30,062 nt of DNA from Betaproteobacteria bacterium (GTDB lineage: Bacteria > Pseudomonadota > Gammaproteobacteria > Burkholderiales > Burkholderiaceae). The notes beneath the pieces were generated by a model. That model saw only the letters and a program-made list of their open reading frames with translations, made no database searches and was not told where the DNA came from. A program made the translations under genes and the position numbers. Location: contig RFXC01000020.1 of assembly GCA_009921765.1 (NCBI GenBank), forward strand, positions 1-30,062, read 5' to 3'. Position 1 is the first letter of the stretch; every line of letters begins with the position of its first letter. Below, piece after piece: positions 8,734 to 16,711 of the stretch.

Positions 8734-8750
8734 CAGCCTCTGACAGGCTG
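8734..8750. promoter_or_regulatory. Inverted repeat upstream of the monooxygenase gene
   Basis: CAGCCT-CTGAC-AGGCTG is a perfect 6+6 inverted repeat, 22 bases upstream of the monooxygenase ATG and just outside its ribosome-binding site. It could be an operator or a processing/attenuation hairpin between this gene and the synthetase remnant. No T-run follows on either strand. Confidence 0.4.
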
Positions 8751-8809
8751 GCATAAACGGGACGACAGGCGATCACCATACACCCGGACACAGCGCACGG
8801 CAGACCCCC

Positions 8810-8974
8810 TCAGCCAGGATTTGAGACCCGATCACGCGCCTCATGCTGAAGGATGAAACGCCGGATTTTACCGGTACTGGTTCGCGGGAAGTCGGTCACG
8901 AATTCGACAAAGCGGGGCACCTTGTAGTCGGCCAATCGGGACCATTCACGAGACAGATCCGCTTCGGTGATCGT
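8810..8974 (-). pseudogene. 3' remnant of an acyl-CoA synthetase / AMP-forming ligase
   Basis: About 54 codons reading TITEADLSREWSRLADYKVP and then RFVEFVTDFPRTSTGKIRRF match the extreme C-terminus of AMP-forming acyl-CoA synthetases. That region includes the PRTSTGKI(R/Q) motif with the catalytic lysine of motif A10. The rest of the gene, normally over 500 codons, is missing. The fragment begins inside the 3' end of the MFS gene in a different frame, so a deletion or fusion seems to have joined the MFS tail to it. No start codon belongs to the fragment. An intact enzyme would have activated a carboxylic acid to its CoA thioester, consistent with a degradation operon. Confidence 0.8.
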
Positions 8975-10136
8975 GCACAAGAAGCGCAGCCCCCACCACA
9001 AGCAGCCCTGCCGCAGACGCGATACCCGCCACCCAGAGCAACCCAGCCTCGGCAAGGAGGCCAGCGCACAAGGGGCCAAAGAAGACGCCCGCATCGACAA
9101 ACGTACGATGCAGCGAGACGCGCAGGGCCGCCGCGCGCGGCGATGACGGGCGACCCAGGAGGCTGATGGGCAGCATCCAGGCTGCGAGCCCGATTCCGAA
9201 GAGCGCGCAGCCAAACACCGCCCAGGCGAAACTTCCGAAGGCCATCGCGGCGATGCCCACCGACAGCACCAGCAGGATCACGCCGAGCAGACGAGCGCGC
9301 GAGACCCGATCGGCCAGCCTGCCAAGCGGCAACAGAAAGCACAGATCCACCACCTGCGGCAAGGCGAGCATCATTGCCACACCAATCCGCGACAGATCGA
9401 ACTCGCGCGCGGCGCGAAGCGGCAGGATGAACTGGCCCACGGCCGCCCAGGCCACCGCGAGAACGAAGCCACTCACCCACGCGAGCATCGTGAGGCGATT
9501 CAGGCTGATGAGTTCATGCCACCGGGGCGTGTCAGCCGGGCGGTCCCCCGCACATTCAAGGGGCGTCGCAGACGGCACGGGCTCGCCAGACCCCACGACC
9601 CGAAGGAGGGCGGGCAAGAGGAAGAGACCGACCAGCTGGGGGGCGGACGCAAGCATCAATGCCCGCTGCCAAGGCCAGCCATCGGGCAATACAGCCACCA
9701 GCAGCATCCCGAGCAGCATGCCAAGCATGCCGCTGAATTCGACCACGTTGAGCGAGAACGCATGGCCACTCGTTGCAGCAAATCGCGAGACCGTGATCAG
9801 CACGCTGAGGAGAAGCGTCGCATGACCTGCGCCGTACAGTCCCCGACCCAGCACCAGCATCCAGAGCTCGGAGCCCGAAAAAAGGAGCAGATTGCCTGAG
9901 GTCAGTGCGGCAGCACCCAGCAGGATGGCCGCGCGCAGGTAGCGCGAAAGCAGCAGGCCCGCTGGCAGATCACAGAGCAACCGGGCAAAGCCGAAGGCGC
10001 CGGCCAGAACACCAAGCGCCACGTCGTCGTAGCCCGTCTGCTGCGCGATATCCGGCAGCAGCACAGGAAAGGCGCCAAGCGCAAAGGTGTTGCAGAACAC
10101 GAGCGCGGCAACCAGCCTGACCGGCTGGGTTACCAA
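8946..10136 (-). CDS. MFS transporter (TTG start)
   Basis: A 396-residue major facilitator with about 12 hydrophobic segments. It has a loop LLSRYLRAAILLGAA after the second segment and a repeat of it (LGRLADRVSRARLLG) in the second half. I chose the TTG at 10136 because AGGAG lies 7 bases upstream and the reading begins directly at the first membrane segment. An ATG at 10241 would add 35 soluble residues and overlap the upstream gene. It starts 34 bases after the Bug-protein stop. Its 3' end has been joined to an acyl-CoA synthetase remnant, and the last few residues (HDHRSGSVS) may be foreign to the original protein. The substrate is unknown, possibly the acid handled by the lost synthetase. 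Confidence 0.8.
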   Translation of the reverse strand: MVTQPVRLVAALVFCNTFALGAFPVLLPDIAQQTGYDDVALGVLAGAFGFARLLCDLPAGLLLSRYLRAAILLGAAALTSGNLLLFSGSELWMLVLGRGLYGAGHATLLLSVLITVSRFAATSGHAFSLNVVEFSGMLGMLLGMLLVAVLPDGWPWQRALMLASAPQLVGLFLLPALLRVVGSGEPVPSATPLECAGDRPADTPRWHELISLNRLTMLAWVSGFVLAVAWAAVGQFILPLRAAREFDLSRIGVAMMLALPQVVDLCFLLPLGRLADRVSRARLLGVILLVLSVGIAAMAFGSFAWAVFGCALFGIGLAAWMLPISLLGRPSSPRAAALRVSLHRTFVDAGVFFGPLCAGLLAEAGLLWVAGIASAAGLLVVGAALLVHDHRSGSVS

Positions 10137-10143
10137 GGGCGCG

Positions 10144-10148
10144 CTCCT
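10144..10148 (-). promoter_or_regulatory. Ribosome-binding site fixing a TTG start
   Basis: AGGAG on the minus strand, 7 bases before TTG 10136. It removes a long N-terminal extension and the overlap with the Bug-protein gene. Confidence 0.6.
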
Positions 10149-10170
10149 GCGACCGGTTGGCGATGAATCA

Positions 10171-11154
10171 CTACTCGATCCGCACGCCCGCGCGCGCCAC
10201 AACGCCGCGCCACTGATCGATTTCACTGCGGATGCGGTCACGAAACTGGGCGGGAGATCCCTCAGGCGCGGGCGCCACGCCGTCCTGGGCGAGCTGCTCC
10301 GCGGTCTCCCGAAGCGAGAGCGTCCGGCGACTCTCGCTCACCAGCCGCGCAACGATCTCGGACGACACCCCCGCCGGGCCGATCATGCCGTGCCAAAGCG
10401 GTACGTCATACGCGGGCAGCCCCGATTCAGCAATCGTCGGAATCGCGGCCAGGGTACCCAGCCGTTCGCGGGTGGTCACCGCGAGCGCGCGCAGCGCCCC
10501 CGATTGCACATGCGGCAGTGCGGTCGCCGTGCTGCTGAAAAACAGCTGCGTCTGCCCCGCCATGGTGTCGGTGAGCGCGGGGCCCGTCCCCTTGTAGGGG
10601 ATATGCGTCATCTGCAGACCGGCCATGTCGGCGAACAAGGCGCAGGCGAGATGCGTGATGCTGCCCTGCCCGGCCGATGCGTAGTTGAGGGCGCCCGGCC
10701 GCGACCGAGCAAGCGCCACCAACTCGGTGAAATTCGCGACGGGCAGCGATTTCGGCACCACCACCAGCATCGGACCTTGCGAAAACTGGATCACCGGCGT
10801 GATGTCGGTCACCGGATCAAACCGCAATCGATAGAGACTGGGCGTCACCGTGTAACTCGAGGCGATCAGCCCGAAAGTGTGGCCATCGGGCGGGGACTTC
10901 ACCACCAGTTCGATCCCGAGCGTGCTGCCCGCACCGGGCCGGTTTTCAACCACCACCGGCTGCCCCAGCGCCTGGCCGAGGCGTTGGGCCATGAAGCGGC
11001 CGATGAAGTCAGACCCGCCACCGGTTGCAAACGGCACAACGAGCCTGATTGGACGGGAGGGCCAGGCCTGGGCGCGCGCAGCGCCGCCCACGGCAGCAAG
11101 TGCGCCGGCGGCCAGCAATGCGCGGCCAGCGGTTCGGCGATTGATCGGATTCAA
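10171..11154 (-). CDS. Bug-family (TctC-like) periplasmic solute-binding protein
   Basis: A 327-residue extracytoplasmic receptor of the tripartite tricarboxylate transporter (TTT/Bug) family, greatly expanded in Burkholderiales. Residues 1-28 form a signal peptide with a twin arginine (NRRTAGRALL), cut near ARAQA. The mature start AWPSRPIRLVVPFATGGGSDFIGRF, the VVENRPGAGSTLG motif and the THIPYKGTGPAL motif are diagnostic. Ligands of the family are mostly carboxylates or small aromatic acids. The start is TTG 11154, with AAGGAGG 9 bases upstream. The TTGA there overlaps the stop of the preceding MFS gene, so translation is probably coupled. No TctA/TctB membrane genes are present, which is common for Bug proteins. 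Confidence 0.92.
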   Translation of the reverse strand: MNPINRRTAGRALLAAGALAAVGGAARAQAWPSRPIRLVVPFATGGGSDFIGRFMAQRLGQALGQPVVVENRPGAGSTLGIELVVKSPPDGHTFGLIASSYTVTPSLYRLRFDPVTDITPVIQFSQGPMLVVVPKSLPVANFTELVALARSRPGALNYASAGQGSITHLACALFADMAGLQMTHIPYKGTGPALTDTMAGQTQLFFSSTATALPHVQSGALRALAVTTRERLGTLAAIPTIAESGLPAYDVPLWHGMIGPAGVSSEIVARLVSESRRTLSLRETAEQLAQDGVAPAPEGSPAQFRDRIRSEIDQWRGVVARAGVRIE

Positions 11155-12479
11155 GACGTGACGCCTCCTTGCGTCGGCCTGTTCAGCGACATCACCGAAC
11201 GCCCGGGCCGAATTTTCCAAAGAAGAAAAACAATGATCGCAACGGTCACCAGGTTCCAGCCGATGCCGTTGACGAACGCGGCATCGTAGGAGCCGGTGAG
11301 ATCGAAGACCTTGCCAGACAGCCAGCCGCCCAACGCCATGCCCGCCTGCCCGCCGACCAGCACACCACCGGTCCGGGCGCCCGCCTGTTCTGGCGGAAAG
11401 TGTTCCCTCACGATGATCGCGTAAGCCGGGATGATGCCCCCCTGAAACAGCCCGAACATGGCTGAAATGACGTACAGCGAGGCGAGGGTATCGAAGGGAA
11501 GAAACAGCGCGAGCGCCACCGCCTGCAATGCGGTACCGAGGAGAAGCGTGCGCAAGCCCCCGATCTGGTCGGAAATCCAGCCCGAGGCCAGTCGGCTCAA
11601 GACGCCACAGCCCAGCATGAGTGACAGCATCTCTGCACCACGCGCCGCACCAAAACCCAGGTCAGTGCAGTACGCCACGATATGCACCTGCGGCATGGCC
11701 ATCGCCACGCAGCATCCCACAGCCGCAATGAAGAGCACCCACTGCGCCGCGTTGACAGACAGCCCGAACGGGCGATTGGGGGTGATGCCTGAGGCCCGTG
11801 CCTCAGGCGACGGTGCGGGCACGACGATTTTCGGCGGGCGCTCGCGGATGAACAGACTCAGCATCACGATGCCAAGCCCGCACACCACACCCAACGCCCA
11901 GAATGTGCCGCGCCAGCCGATGGCTTCGATGCCCGCCTGGACGATAGGCGGCCAGATTGTGCCCGCGAGAAAATTGCCGCTGGCAACCACTGCGACGGCA
12001 ACCCCTCGGCGCTTCTGCCACCAGAGCGCGGTGTCGGCCATCAGCGGTCCGTAGGAACTTCCAATGCCCAGAAATCCAAGCAGCACACAGTGCGCGATCA
12101 CAAACACTGTTAGCCCTGGCGCCGACGCGGCGAGTCCAAATCCGGCTAGCGTTCCCACTCCGCCCAAGGCCAGCACCCGCCACACCCCAAATCGGTCCGC
12201 CCAGCGCCCGCACAGATAGCCCCCAGCACCCAAACCCACCATCATGGCGGTGTACGCCAACGCCGCTTCGCCCCGTCCGATGCCGAAGTCGCTTTGCACC
12301 GCCGGGAGCGCCACCGCAAGGACATACATCGGCGCATTGCCCAGCGTGGCGGCGATCAGGGCAATCGCCAACCGCCAGGCAGCTGCTCGCGAGTCAATCA
12401 GCGAAGGATCCGCGGGCTGGTCGTGCACCACCCGCAGCGCGGCGCCTGCCGCACGCAGCCCCTTTCGCACAAGACCCAT
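11151..12479 (-). CDS. MFS transporter, paralogue of the one at 27953-29296
   Basis: A 442-residue major facilitator with about 12 membrane segments. The core begins at DPSLIDSRAAAWRLAIALIAA. Conserved stretches include GAGGYLCGRWADRFGVWRVLA (loop 2-3) and ASGNFLAGTIWPPIVQAGIE. It is very similar throughout to the protein at 27953-29296. The ATG at 12479 has GGAGAG 8 bases upstream; an upstream ATG at 12515 lacks support. The stop overlaps the TTG start of the Bug protein, so the two are translationally coupled and may handle the same compound. The family is of the oxalate/formate- or monocarboxylate-like type, but the substrate is not determined. Confidence 0.88.
   Translation of the reverse strand: MGLVRKGLRAAGAALRVVHDQPADPSLIDSRAAAWRLAIALIAATLGNAPMYVLAVALPAVQSDFGIGRGEAALAYTAMMVGLGAGGYLCGRWADRFGVWRVLALGGVGTLAGFGLAASAPGLTVFVIAHCVLLGFLGIGSSYGPLMADTALWWQKRRGVAVAVVASGNFLAGTIWPPIVQAGIEAIGWRGTFWALGVVCGLGIVMLSLFIRERPPKIVVPAPSPEARASGITPNRPFGLSVNAAQWVLFIAAVGCCVAMAMPQVHIVAYCTDLGFGAARGAEMLSLMLGCGVLSRLASGWISDQIGGLRTLLLGTALQAVALALFLPFDTLASLYVISAMFGLFQGGIIPAYAIIVREHFPPEQAGARTGGVLVGGQAGMALGGWLSGKVFDLTGSYDAAFVNGIGWNLVTVAIIVFLLWKIRPGRSVMSLNRPTQGGVTS
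11164..11170 (-). promoter_or_regulatory. Ribosome-binding site inside the MFS gene for the coupled Bug gene
   Basis: AAGGAGG on the minus strand lies within the last codons of the MFS gene, 9 bases before TTG 11154. It supports coupled translation through the TTGA overlap. Confidence 0.7.
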
Positions 12480-12594
12480 TGGACGAGCTCTCCGATTGGA
12501 TTGACGGCCGGCCACGGTGGGGCATTCGGGGAACCCGCGCGTGGGAACATGCTGAGCGACAGATTATGAGGGGCCATACGCCCTGGGGCACCCG

Positions 12595-12978
12595 TCATGT
12601 GGTGGCCGGTGAAATGTTCGATTGCGGGTCCACAAACGTCACCCTGAGGGTCGTTTGCCAGCGGCCGCGCGCCATGGCAACACCCGGGCTGGCCGGACTC
12701 GCAAAGCGAAAATCCAGCGCAAGCCGGTGTGCCGCCTCGTCAAGTCGCAGATAACCCGACGACTCAAGCAGGCGGACGCGATACGGGACGCCATCTGGCG
12801 CCACCGCAAGCAACAGCCGAGCCGCCCCCGACTCCCGCGCAAGCCTGGAGACCTCCGGGTAATAGCGCTCCTGATCGGGGCGGTGGCGAATGACCAGCGT
12901 GGTGAAATCATGGTGCGGCAGGCGGGCAAACCGCTGGCCCAGGCCGATTCGGTCCAACCACGTATCCAGAAGTCTCAT
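12595..12978 (-). CDS. Hypothetical protein, 127 residues
   Basis: The protein opens MRLLDTWLDRIGLGQRFARL, continues HHDFTTLVIRHRPDQERYYP, and ends in a beta-rich half (LAVAPDGVPYRVRLLESSGYLRL..FRFASPASPGVAMARGRWQTTLRVTFVDP). It has no signal peptide, membrane segment or known motif. The open frame extends further upstream to 13371, but that part runs antisense to the HiPIP gene and has non-protein-like composition, so I place the start at ATG 12978. It is divergent from the HiPIP gene. I do not recognise the family. Codon usage and an ordinary amino-acid balance make it a plausible gene. Confidence 0.5.
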   Translation of the reverse strand: MRLLDTWLDRIGLGQRFARLPHHDFTTLVIRHRPDQERYYPEVSRLARESGAARLLLAVAPDGVPYRVRLLESSGYLRLDEAAHRLALDFRFASPASPGVAMARGRWQTTLRVTFVDPQSNISPATT

Positions 12979-13004
12979 GACTGGCTCACGTAAACCCAAG
13001 CGTT

Positions 13005-13033
13005 TTGCTGGGGCAGGGTCAAAGAAGCATACT
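13005..13033 (+). promoter_or_regulatory. Candidate sigma70 promoter for the HiPIP gene
   Basis: TTGCTG (13005-13010) and CATACT (13028-13033) are separated by 17 bases and lie in the divergent gap upstream of the HiPIP gene. The match to TTGACA/TATAAT is moderate and the leader would be about 115 bases. Confidence 0.35.
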
Positions 13034-13107
13034 CCGCGACCACGGGCAAAGGCACCCAAGCGCACACCTGGTTTCCGGTTGCGCCGCGGCCTCTGCACCG
13101 CACCGGC

Positions 13108-13121
13108 ATCGGCTCGCCGAT
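13108..13121. repeat. Short inverted repeat in the HiPIP leader
   Basis: ATCGGC-TC-GCCGAT lies about 20 bases before the HiPIP ribosome-binding site. It could fold in the mRNA leader or bind a regulator. The significance is uncertain. Confidence 0.25.
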
Positions 13122-13155
13122 CCCGGCTCACCCCAAATCTCCTGGAGAAAGCAGC

Positions 13156-13464
13156 ATGAACAAGCGACGTGCGTTTCTGGCCACCACCGTCGGCGGACTT
13201 GCCGGTATCAGCGTGGTGACAGTGGGCCCAGTCAGTGCCCAAACCATGGTGGCCGAGACCGATGCGCAGGCCGCTGCACTGGGTTACAAGGCCAACACTG
13301 CCCAGGTTGATCAGAAAAAATTTCCCAAGCACAACGCCGAACAGAAGTGCGGGAACTGTCAGCTCTATCAATCCAAGGCAGCCGACAACGGCGCCTGCAC
13401 GATTTTCCCCGGCAAGCTGGTGGCGGCAGCAGGCTGGTGCAGCGCCTACCAGAAGAAGGCCTGA
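13156..13464 (+). CDS. hip: High-potential iron-sulfur protein (HiPIP)
   Basis: A 102-residue periplasmic electron carrier with one [4Fe-4S] cluster cycling between the 2+ and 3+ states. The four ligands are Cys65, Cys68, Cys81 and Cys95, spaced C-x2-C-x12-C-x13-C with the conserved GWC at the end. Residues 1-28 form a Tat signal (NKRRAFLATT, hydrophobic core, VSA cut), as expected for a protein that receives its cluster in the cytoplasm. GGAG precedes the ATG by 10 bases. In Betaproteobacteria, HiPIPs donate electrons to terminal oxidases or reaction centres. No redox partner gene is next to it, so it seems to be a single-gene unit. Confidence 0.95.
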   Translation: MNKRRAFLATTVGGLAGISVVTVGPVSAQTMVAETDAQAAALGYKANTAQVDQKKFPKHNAEQKCGNCQLYQSKAADNGACTIFPGKLVAAAGWCSAYQKKA

Positions 13465-13478
13465 TCATTCTGCTCGGT

Positions 13479-13513
13479 TGCGGGCCTCACCGGTCGTTTC
13501 GGCCGGGCCCGCA
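13479..13513 (+). terminator. Strong hairpin after the HiPIP gene
   Basis: TGCGGGCC (13479-13486) pairs perfectly with GGCCCGCA (13506-13513) 15 bases after the HiPIP stop. The loop can form further GC pairs. There is no T-run, so it may act as a factor-assisted terminator or protect the 3' end. Confidence 0.45.
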
Positions 13514-13543
13514 TCGCGCCGCTTGCCGCCCAGATCCCGGGCA

Positions 13544-13555
13544 CACTCCGGAGTG
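13544..13555. promoter_or_regulatory. Perfect 12-bp palindrome, candidate operator
   Basis: CACTCCGGAGTG is its own reverse complement and lies 104 bases before the GTG of the dehydrogenase gene, after the HiPIP hairpin. A dimeric regulator site for the dehydrogenase/ABC operon is possible. No regulator gene is adjacent. Confidence 0.35.
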
Positions 13556-13659
13556 ATTGCAATCCACCCTCACTTTCGGAACATCATGACGCGTTTGCTC
13601 ACACGCCGGCTCTGGCGAGCGGTTTTTCCGGCTCGCAAGGCCCACCTCAGGACCTCGCC

Positions 13660-14721
13660 GTGAAGATCGTCGTTCTGCCGGGTGACGGCATCGGCCAGGA
13701 AACGATGGCGGTCGCGGTGGCGCTCCTGGAGACCGCAGCCCAGCGCTTCAACCTCGACCTCACGCTCGACCACGACCTGGCGGGGCACGCGTCGCTCAAG
13801 GCCCATGGCGCAACGGTCACCGAAGCGCTGCTCGCAAAGGTCCAGGCTGCGGACGGGCTCATGCTCGGCCCAATGTCTACTTACGATTTCAAGGACGAGA
13901 GCAGAGGCGAGATCAATCCGTCAAAGTTTTTTCGAAAGCGGCTCGATCTGTTCGCCAACATCCGGCCGGCTCGCACCTTTCCCGGCATTCCAACCATCAG
14001 CCGCGCTTTCGATCTGGTAGTGGTGCGAGAAAATACCGAAGGGTTCTACGCCGACCGCAACGTCGAGTCGGGCAACAGCGAAATCCTGGTGACACCCGAC
14101 GTGGCGATTTCGCTTCGGCGCATCACCCGCGCCTGCTGCGAGCGGGTCGCCCGCAGCGCTTTCGAACTGGCCATGCAGCGACGGCGGCGGCTCACCCTGG
14201 TGCACAAACACAATGTGCTCAAAATCACCGACGGCATTTTCCTGGATGCGTGCCATCGGGTTGGAAAGGATTTCCCCGAGGTTGAAGTCGACGACGAGAT
14301 CGTCGATGCCATGATGGCGCACGTGGTTCGTGATCCCGCGCGCTTCGATGTGATCGTGACCACCAATATGTTCGGCGACATTCTGTCCGACCTGACCGCG
14401 GAACTGTCCGGCAGCCTGGGGCTGGGCGGGTCGCTGAACGCGGGCGCGGATCACGCCATGGGCCAGGCAGCGCACGGCTCGGCACCCGACATCGCGGGTC
14501 AGGATCTTGCCAATCCCTTTTCGCAGGTGGTCTCGGCTGCAATGCTGCTTGCCTGGCTGTCGCAGCGCAGCGGTGATGGACAGTATCTACTGGCCTCGCG
14601 CGCGATCGAGACCGCCATGGAGCGGTGCATCGCCGAGCGGCAGGTCACGCGCGACATCGGCGGCCGCCTGGGAACACGCGCAGTGGGCGAAGCGCTGGTG
14701 CGACACCTTCGCGAGGCATAA
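13660..14721 (+). CDS. Isocitrate/isopropylmalate dehydrogenase family enzyme
   Basis: A 353-residue NAD(P)-dependent beta-decarboxylating dehydrogenase. It begins IVVLPGDGIGQE and has the arginine segment RKRLDLFANIRPAR and RENTEGFYADR. KHNVLKITDGIF carries the catalytic Lys, DEIVDAMMAHVVRDP and TTNMFGDILSDLTAEL the metal-binding Asp residues, and HGSAPDIAGQDLANP the nucleotide site. RENTEG is the isocitrate/homoisocitrate form of the loop, whereas leucine-pathway LeuB has RELTGG. It is therefore probably not LeuB. Isocitrate, homoisocitrate, tartrate or another 2-hydroxy-3-carboxy acid are all possible substrates. The GTG start has AGGA 7 bases upstream. It precedes transporter genes on the same strand, suggesting the transported compound or a product feeds this enzyme. 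Confidence 0.87.
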   Translation: MKIVVLPGDGIGQETMAVAVALLETAAQRFNLDLTLDHDLAGHASLKAHGATVTEALLAKVQAADGLMLGPMSTYDFKDESRGEINPSKFFRKRLDLFANIRPARTFPGIPTISRAFDLVVVRENTEGFYADRNVESGNSEILVTPDVAISLRRITRACCERVARSAFELAMQRRRRLTLVHKHNVLKITDGIFLDACHRVGKDFPEVEVDDEIVDAMMAHVVRDPARFDVIVTTNMFGDILSDLTAELSGSLGLGGSLNAGADHAMGQAAHGSAPDIAGQDLANPFSQVVSAAMLLAWLSQRSGDGQYLLASRAIETAMERCIAERQVTRDIGGRLGTRAVGEALVRHLREA

Positions 14722-14877
14722 CGGCGAATTCGCCGCCCGCACCCGGGCGGTCGCTTGTCGCGGTCGACTCTGGCGGGCCTGCGACGCAGAACGGCTTCTC
14801 GCGCATCTGAAACGCCGCGCACACAGGACGTTTGAGTATGTAATAGTTTGTCTGCCAACCTTGCACCGGAAATCATC

Positions 14878-15609
14878 ATGGATGTGTCGTCAGCATTGCG
14901 CGCCGAGCTCGCACCCACCGGCGTGCTGCGAGCCGGGATCAACCTCAGCAACTTTCTTCTGGTGCGCGGCCGCACCGAAGCAGGCGATCCGGTGGGTGTG
15001 GCCCCCGACATGGCGCAGGCACTCGCCGAAAAACTGGGCGTGGGCGTCCGCTATGTCCCGTTCCCAAGTCCGGGTGAACTCGCCGATGCAGCAGGCCAGA
15101 ACATCTGGGACGTCGGCCTGATTGGCGCCGAGCCGCAGCGCGCCGAGAAAATCGCCTTCAGCCCCGCCTATGTCGAAATCGCTGCCACGTTCATGGTTCG
15201 CGCCGGCTCGCCGATCCAGTCCATCTCGGATGTCGATCGCGCGGGCGTTCGGATCGCATCCACCGCTCGCGCAGCCTATGACCTGTGGCTCGAGCGCAAT
15301 ATCCGTCACGCCGAGGTCATCCGCGCGCCCTCCATTGACAGTGCTTACGAGGTCTTTGTCTCCACGAACCTCGACGCGCTCGCCGGGTTGAAGCCCCGGC
15401 TGTTGAGCGATGTGAGGAAGTTGCCCGGCGCGCGCATCCTTGAGGGCCAATTCGCATCCGTTCAGCAGGCGATCGGCACTGGCCGGACCAATCAGGCGGG
15501 TGCTGCCTTCATTCGTTCTTTCGTTGAGGAGGCCAAGCGCTCCGGGCTGGTGGCACGCCTCATTGAAAGGCACTCCGTTCAGGGACTGTCGGTGGCCCCA
15601 CCGGCATGA
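14878..15609 (+). CDS. Family-3 solute-binding domain protein without a signal peptide
   Basis: A 243-residue protein with the SBP_bac_3 fold. It contains LAPTGVLRAGINLSNFLLVRG, VGVAPDMAQALAEKLGVGVRYVPFPSPGELADA, WDVGLIGAEPQRAEKIAFSPAYVEIAATFMVRAGS and a C-terminal SFVEEAKRSGLVARLIERH. There is no hydrophobic leader: from ATG 14878 the protein starts MDVSSALRAELAPTG, and from TTG 14848 it gains only ten non-hydrophobic residues. As read it would be cytosolic, unlike ordinary transport receptors. Such leaderless members are common in Burkholderiales and their role is not clear; sensing a metabolite is one possibility. It lies 156 bases after the dehydrogenase and 64 before the ABC receptor. 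Confidence 0.82.
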   Translation: MDVSSALRAELAPTGVLRAGINLSNFLLVRGRTEAGDPVGVAPDMAQALAEKLGVGVRYVPFPSPGELADAAGQNIWDVGLIGAEPQRAEKIAFSPAYVEIAATFMVRAGSPIQSISDVDRAGVRIASTARAAYDLWLERNIRHAEVIRAPSIDSAYEVFVSTNLDALAGLKPRLLSDVRKLPGARILEGQFASVQQAIGTGRTNQAGAAFIRSFVEEAKRSGLVARLIERHSVQGLSVAPPA

Positions 15610-15673
15610 CAGACAGGGCGGCCTCACGCCCATCGCCGCAATTCAACGCACCCACTCCCCTGGAGGGAAACCC

Positions 15674-16675
15674 ATGAAAGCAACGAAACCGCCTCTGATC
15701 GTACGCTGGGCATTCCTCGCCTGCGCCCTCCTCGCGGTGTCGACGGCATCCGCTCAGACGAAAATCGTGGTCACGAACTATGGTGTTTCCGCCAACGGAA
15801 TGCCGTTTGCGATCGCGCTCGAGAAGGGCTTTTTTAAGCAGCAGGGCCTCAACATCACCGAGATCATCACTTCTGCAGGCGGCGGCACCACCATGCGCAA
15901 CATGATGGCAGCTGGCGTTCCGTATGCAGAGATCAACCCCGGGGCCGCAATCGGCGCCATCCAGCAGGGGGTCGACCTCAAGATCATCGCCGACAACGTC
16001 CTGACCGTGGCCGAGTTCGCCTGGTTCGTCAAACCCGAATCAAAAATCCGCACCATCAAGGATCTCAAGGGTGCCAAGGTCGGCTTCAACAACCCGCGCT
16101 CCACCAGCGCCGCCCTGCTTCAGGTGCTGCTCGATCAGGCTGGGCTTCGGAAGGAAGACGTCCAGATGATCCGCACCGGGGGCTTTGGCGAGAGTCTGAC
16201 CGCGCTCGATATCAACACCATCGACATGACCCCGATCACCGAGCCGCTATGGTCCCGCTTCAAGGACAAGTTTCGGGCAATCGCCGTGGCAAGCGAAGTG
16301 CTGCCCCCCATGAGCAACGTGGTCGGCGTCGCGCTTACCAGCCAGATGAAGGAGCACGACAAGTTCATCCGTGGCGTGGTGAAAGCACGCCGGATGGCGG
16401 TCGAGTTCATGTCGGCAAACCCTCAGGAGGCTGGCGATATCGTCGCGCGCGCCTACAACATTGACCCGGCGCTTGCCCGGGCGGTCGTCAAGAACCTGGT
16501 CGAGTCACGGACTCAGGGCATTCCTTACTGGGGCACGGGTCAGATCCATCTTGCCGGGCTCGAACGCACGGTCGCGGCGCAACGCTCCGTTGGCGCCATC
16601 ACCGGCGAGGTCGACCTGATGAAAATCATCGATACGCGTTTTCTCGACGAAGATATCCGTGCAGTGGTTCGATAG
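15674..16675 (+). CDS. NitT/TauT-type ABC transporter substrate-binding protein
   Basis: A 333-residue periplasmic receptor. Residues 1-28 are a Sec signal ending TASAQ. The mature protein begins TKIVVTNYGVSANGMPFAIALEKGFFKQQGLNITEI, followed by GGGTTMRNMMAAGVPYAEINPGAAIGA and KDLKGAKVGFNNPRSTSAALLQVLLDQAGL, the layout of SsuA/TauA/ThiY-like proteins. GGAGGG lies 6 bases before ATG 15674. It is the first gene of an ABC cassette with an ATPase 36 bases downstream and two permeases. Ligands of the superfamily include sulfonates, nitrate, pyrimidine precursors, riboflavin and aromatic acids. The sequence does not decide between them, though the neighbouring hydroxyacid dehydrogenase favours an organic acid. 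Confidence 0.9.
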   Translation: MKATKPPLIVRWAFLACALLAVSTASAQTKIVVTNYGVSANGMPFAIALEKGFFKQQGLNITEIITSAGGGTTMRNMMAAGVPYAEINPGAAIGAIQQGVDLKIIADNVLTVAEFAWFVKPESKIRTIKDLKGAKVGFNNPRSTSAALLQVLLDQAGLRKEDVQMIRTGGFGESLTALDINTIDMTPITEPLWSRFKDKFRAIAVASEVLPPMSNVVGVALTSQMKEHDKFIRGVVKARRMAVEFMSANPQEAGDIVARAYNIDPALARAVVKNLVESRTQGIPYWGTGQIHLAGLERTVAAQRSVGAITGEVDLMKIIDTRFLDEDIRAVVR

Positions 16676-16711
16676 CCGGCGCGCGCAGCCTGCCCTCACC
16701 GGGAGCGGTTC

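Noticed and set aside
10137..10241. ATG start at 10241 for the MFS gene at 8946-10136
   Set aside because: It would overlap the Bug-protein gene by 71 bases and add a polar leader; TTG 10136 has a strong ribosome-binding site at the right distance.
12979..13371. Upstream extension of the 127-residue hypothetical gene
   Set aside because: The extension lies antisense to the HiPIP gene and across its promoter and has no protein-like composition.
13660..14721. Calling the dehydrogenase leuB
   Set aside because: The active-site loop reads RENTEG rather than RELTGG, and no leuC/leuD genes are adjacent, so only the broader family is supported.
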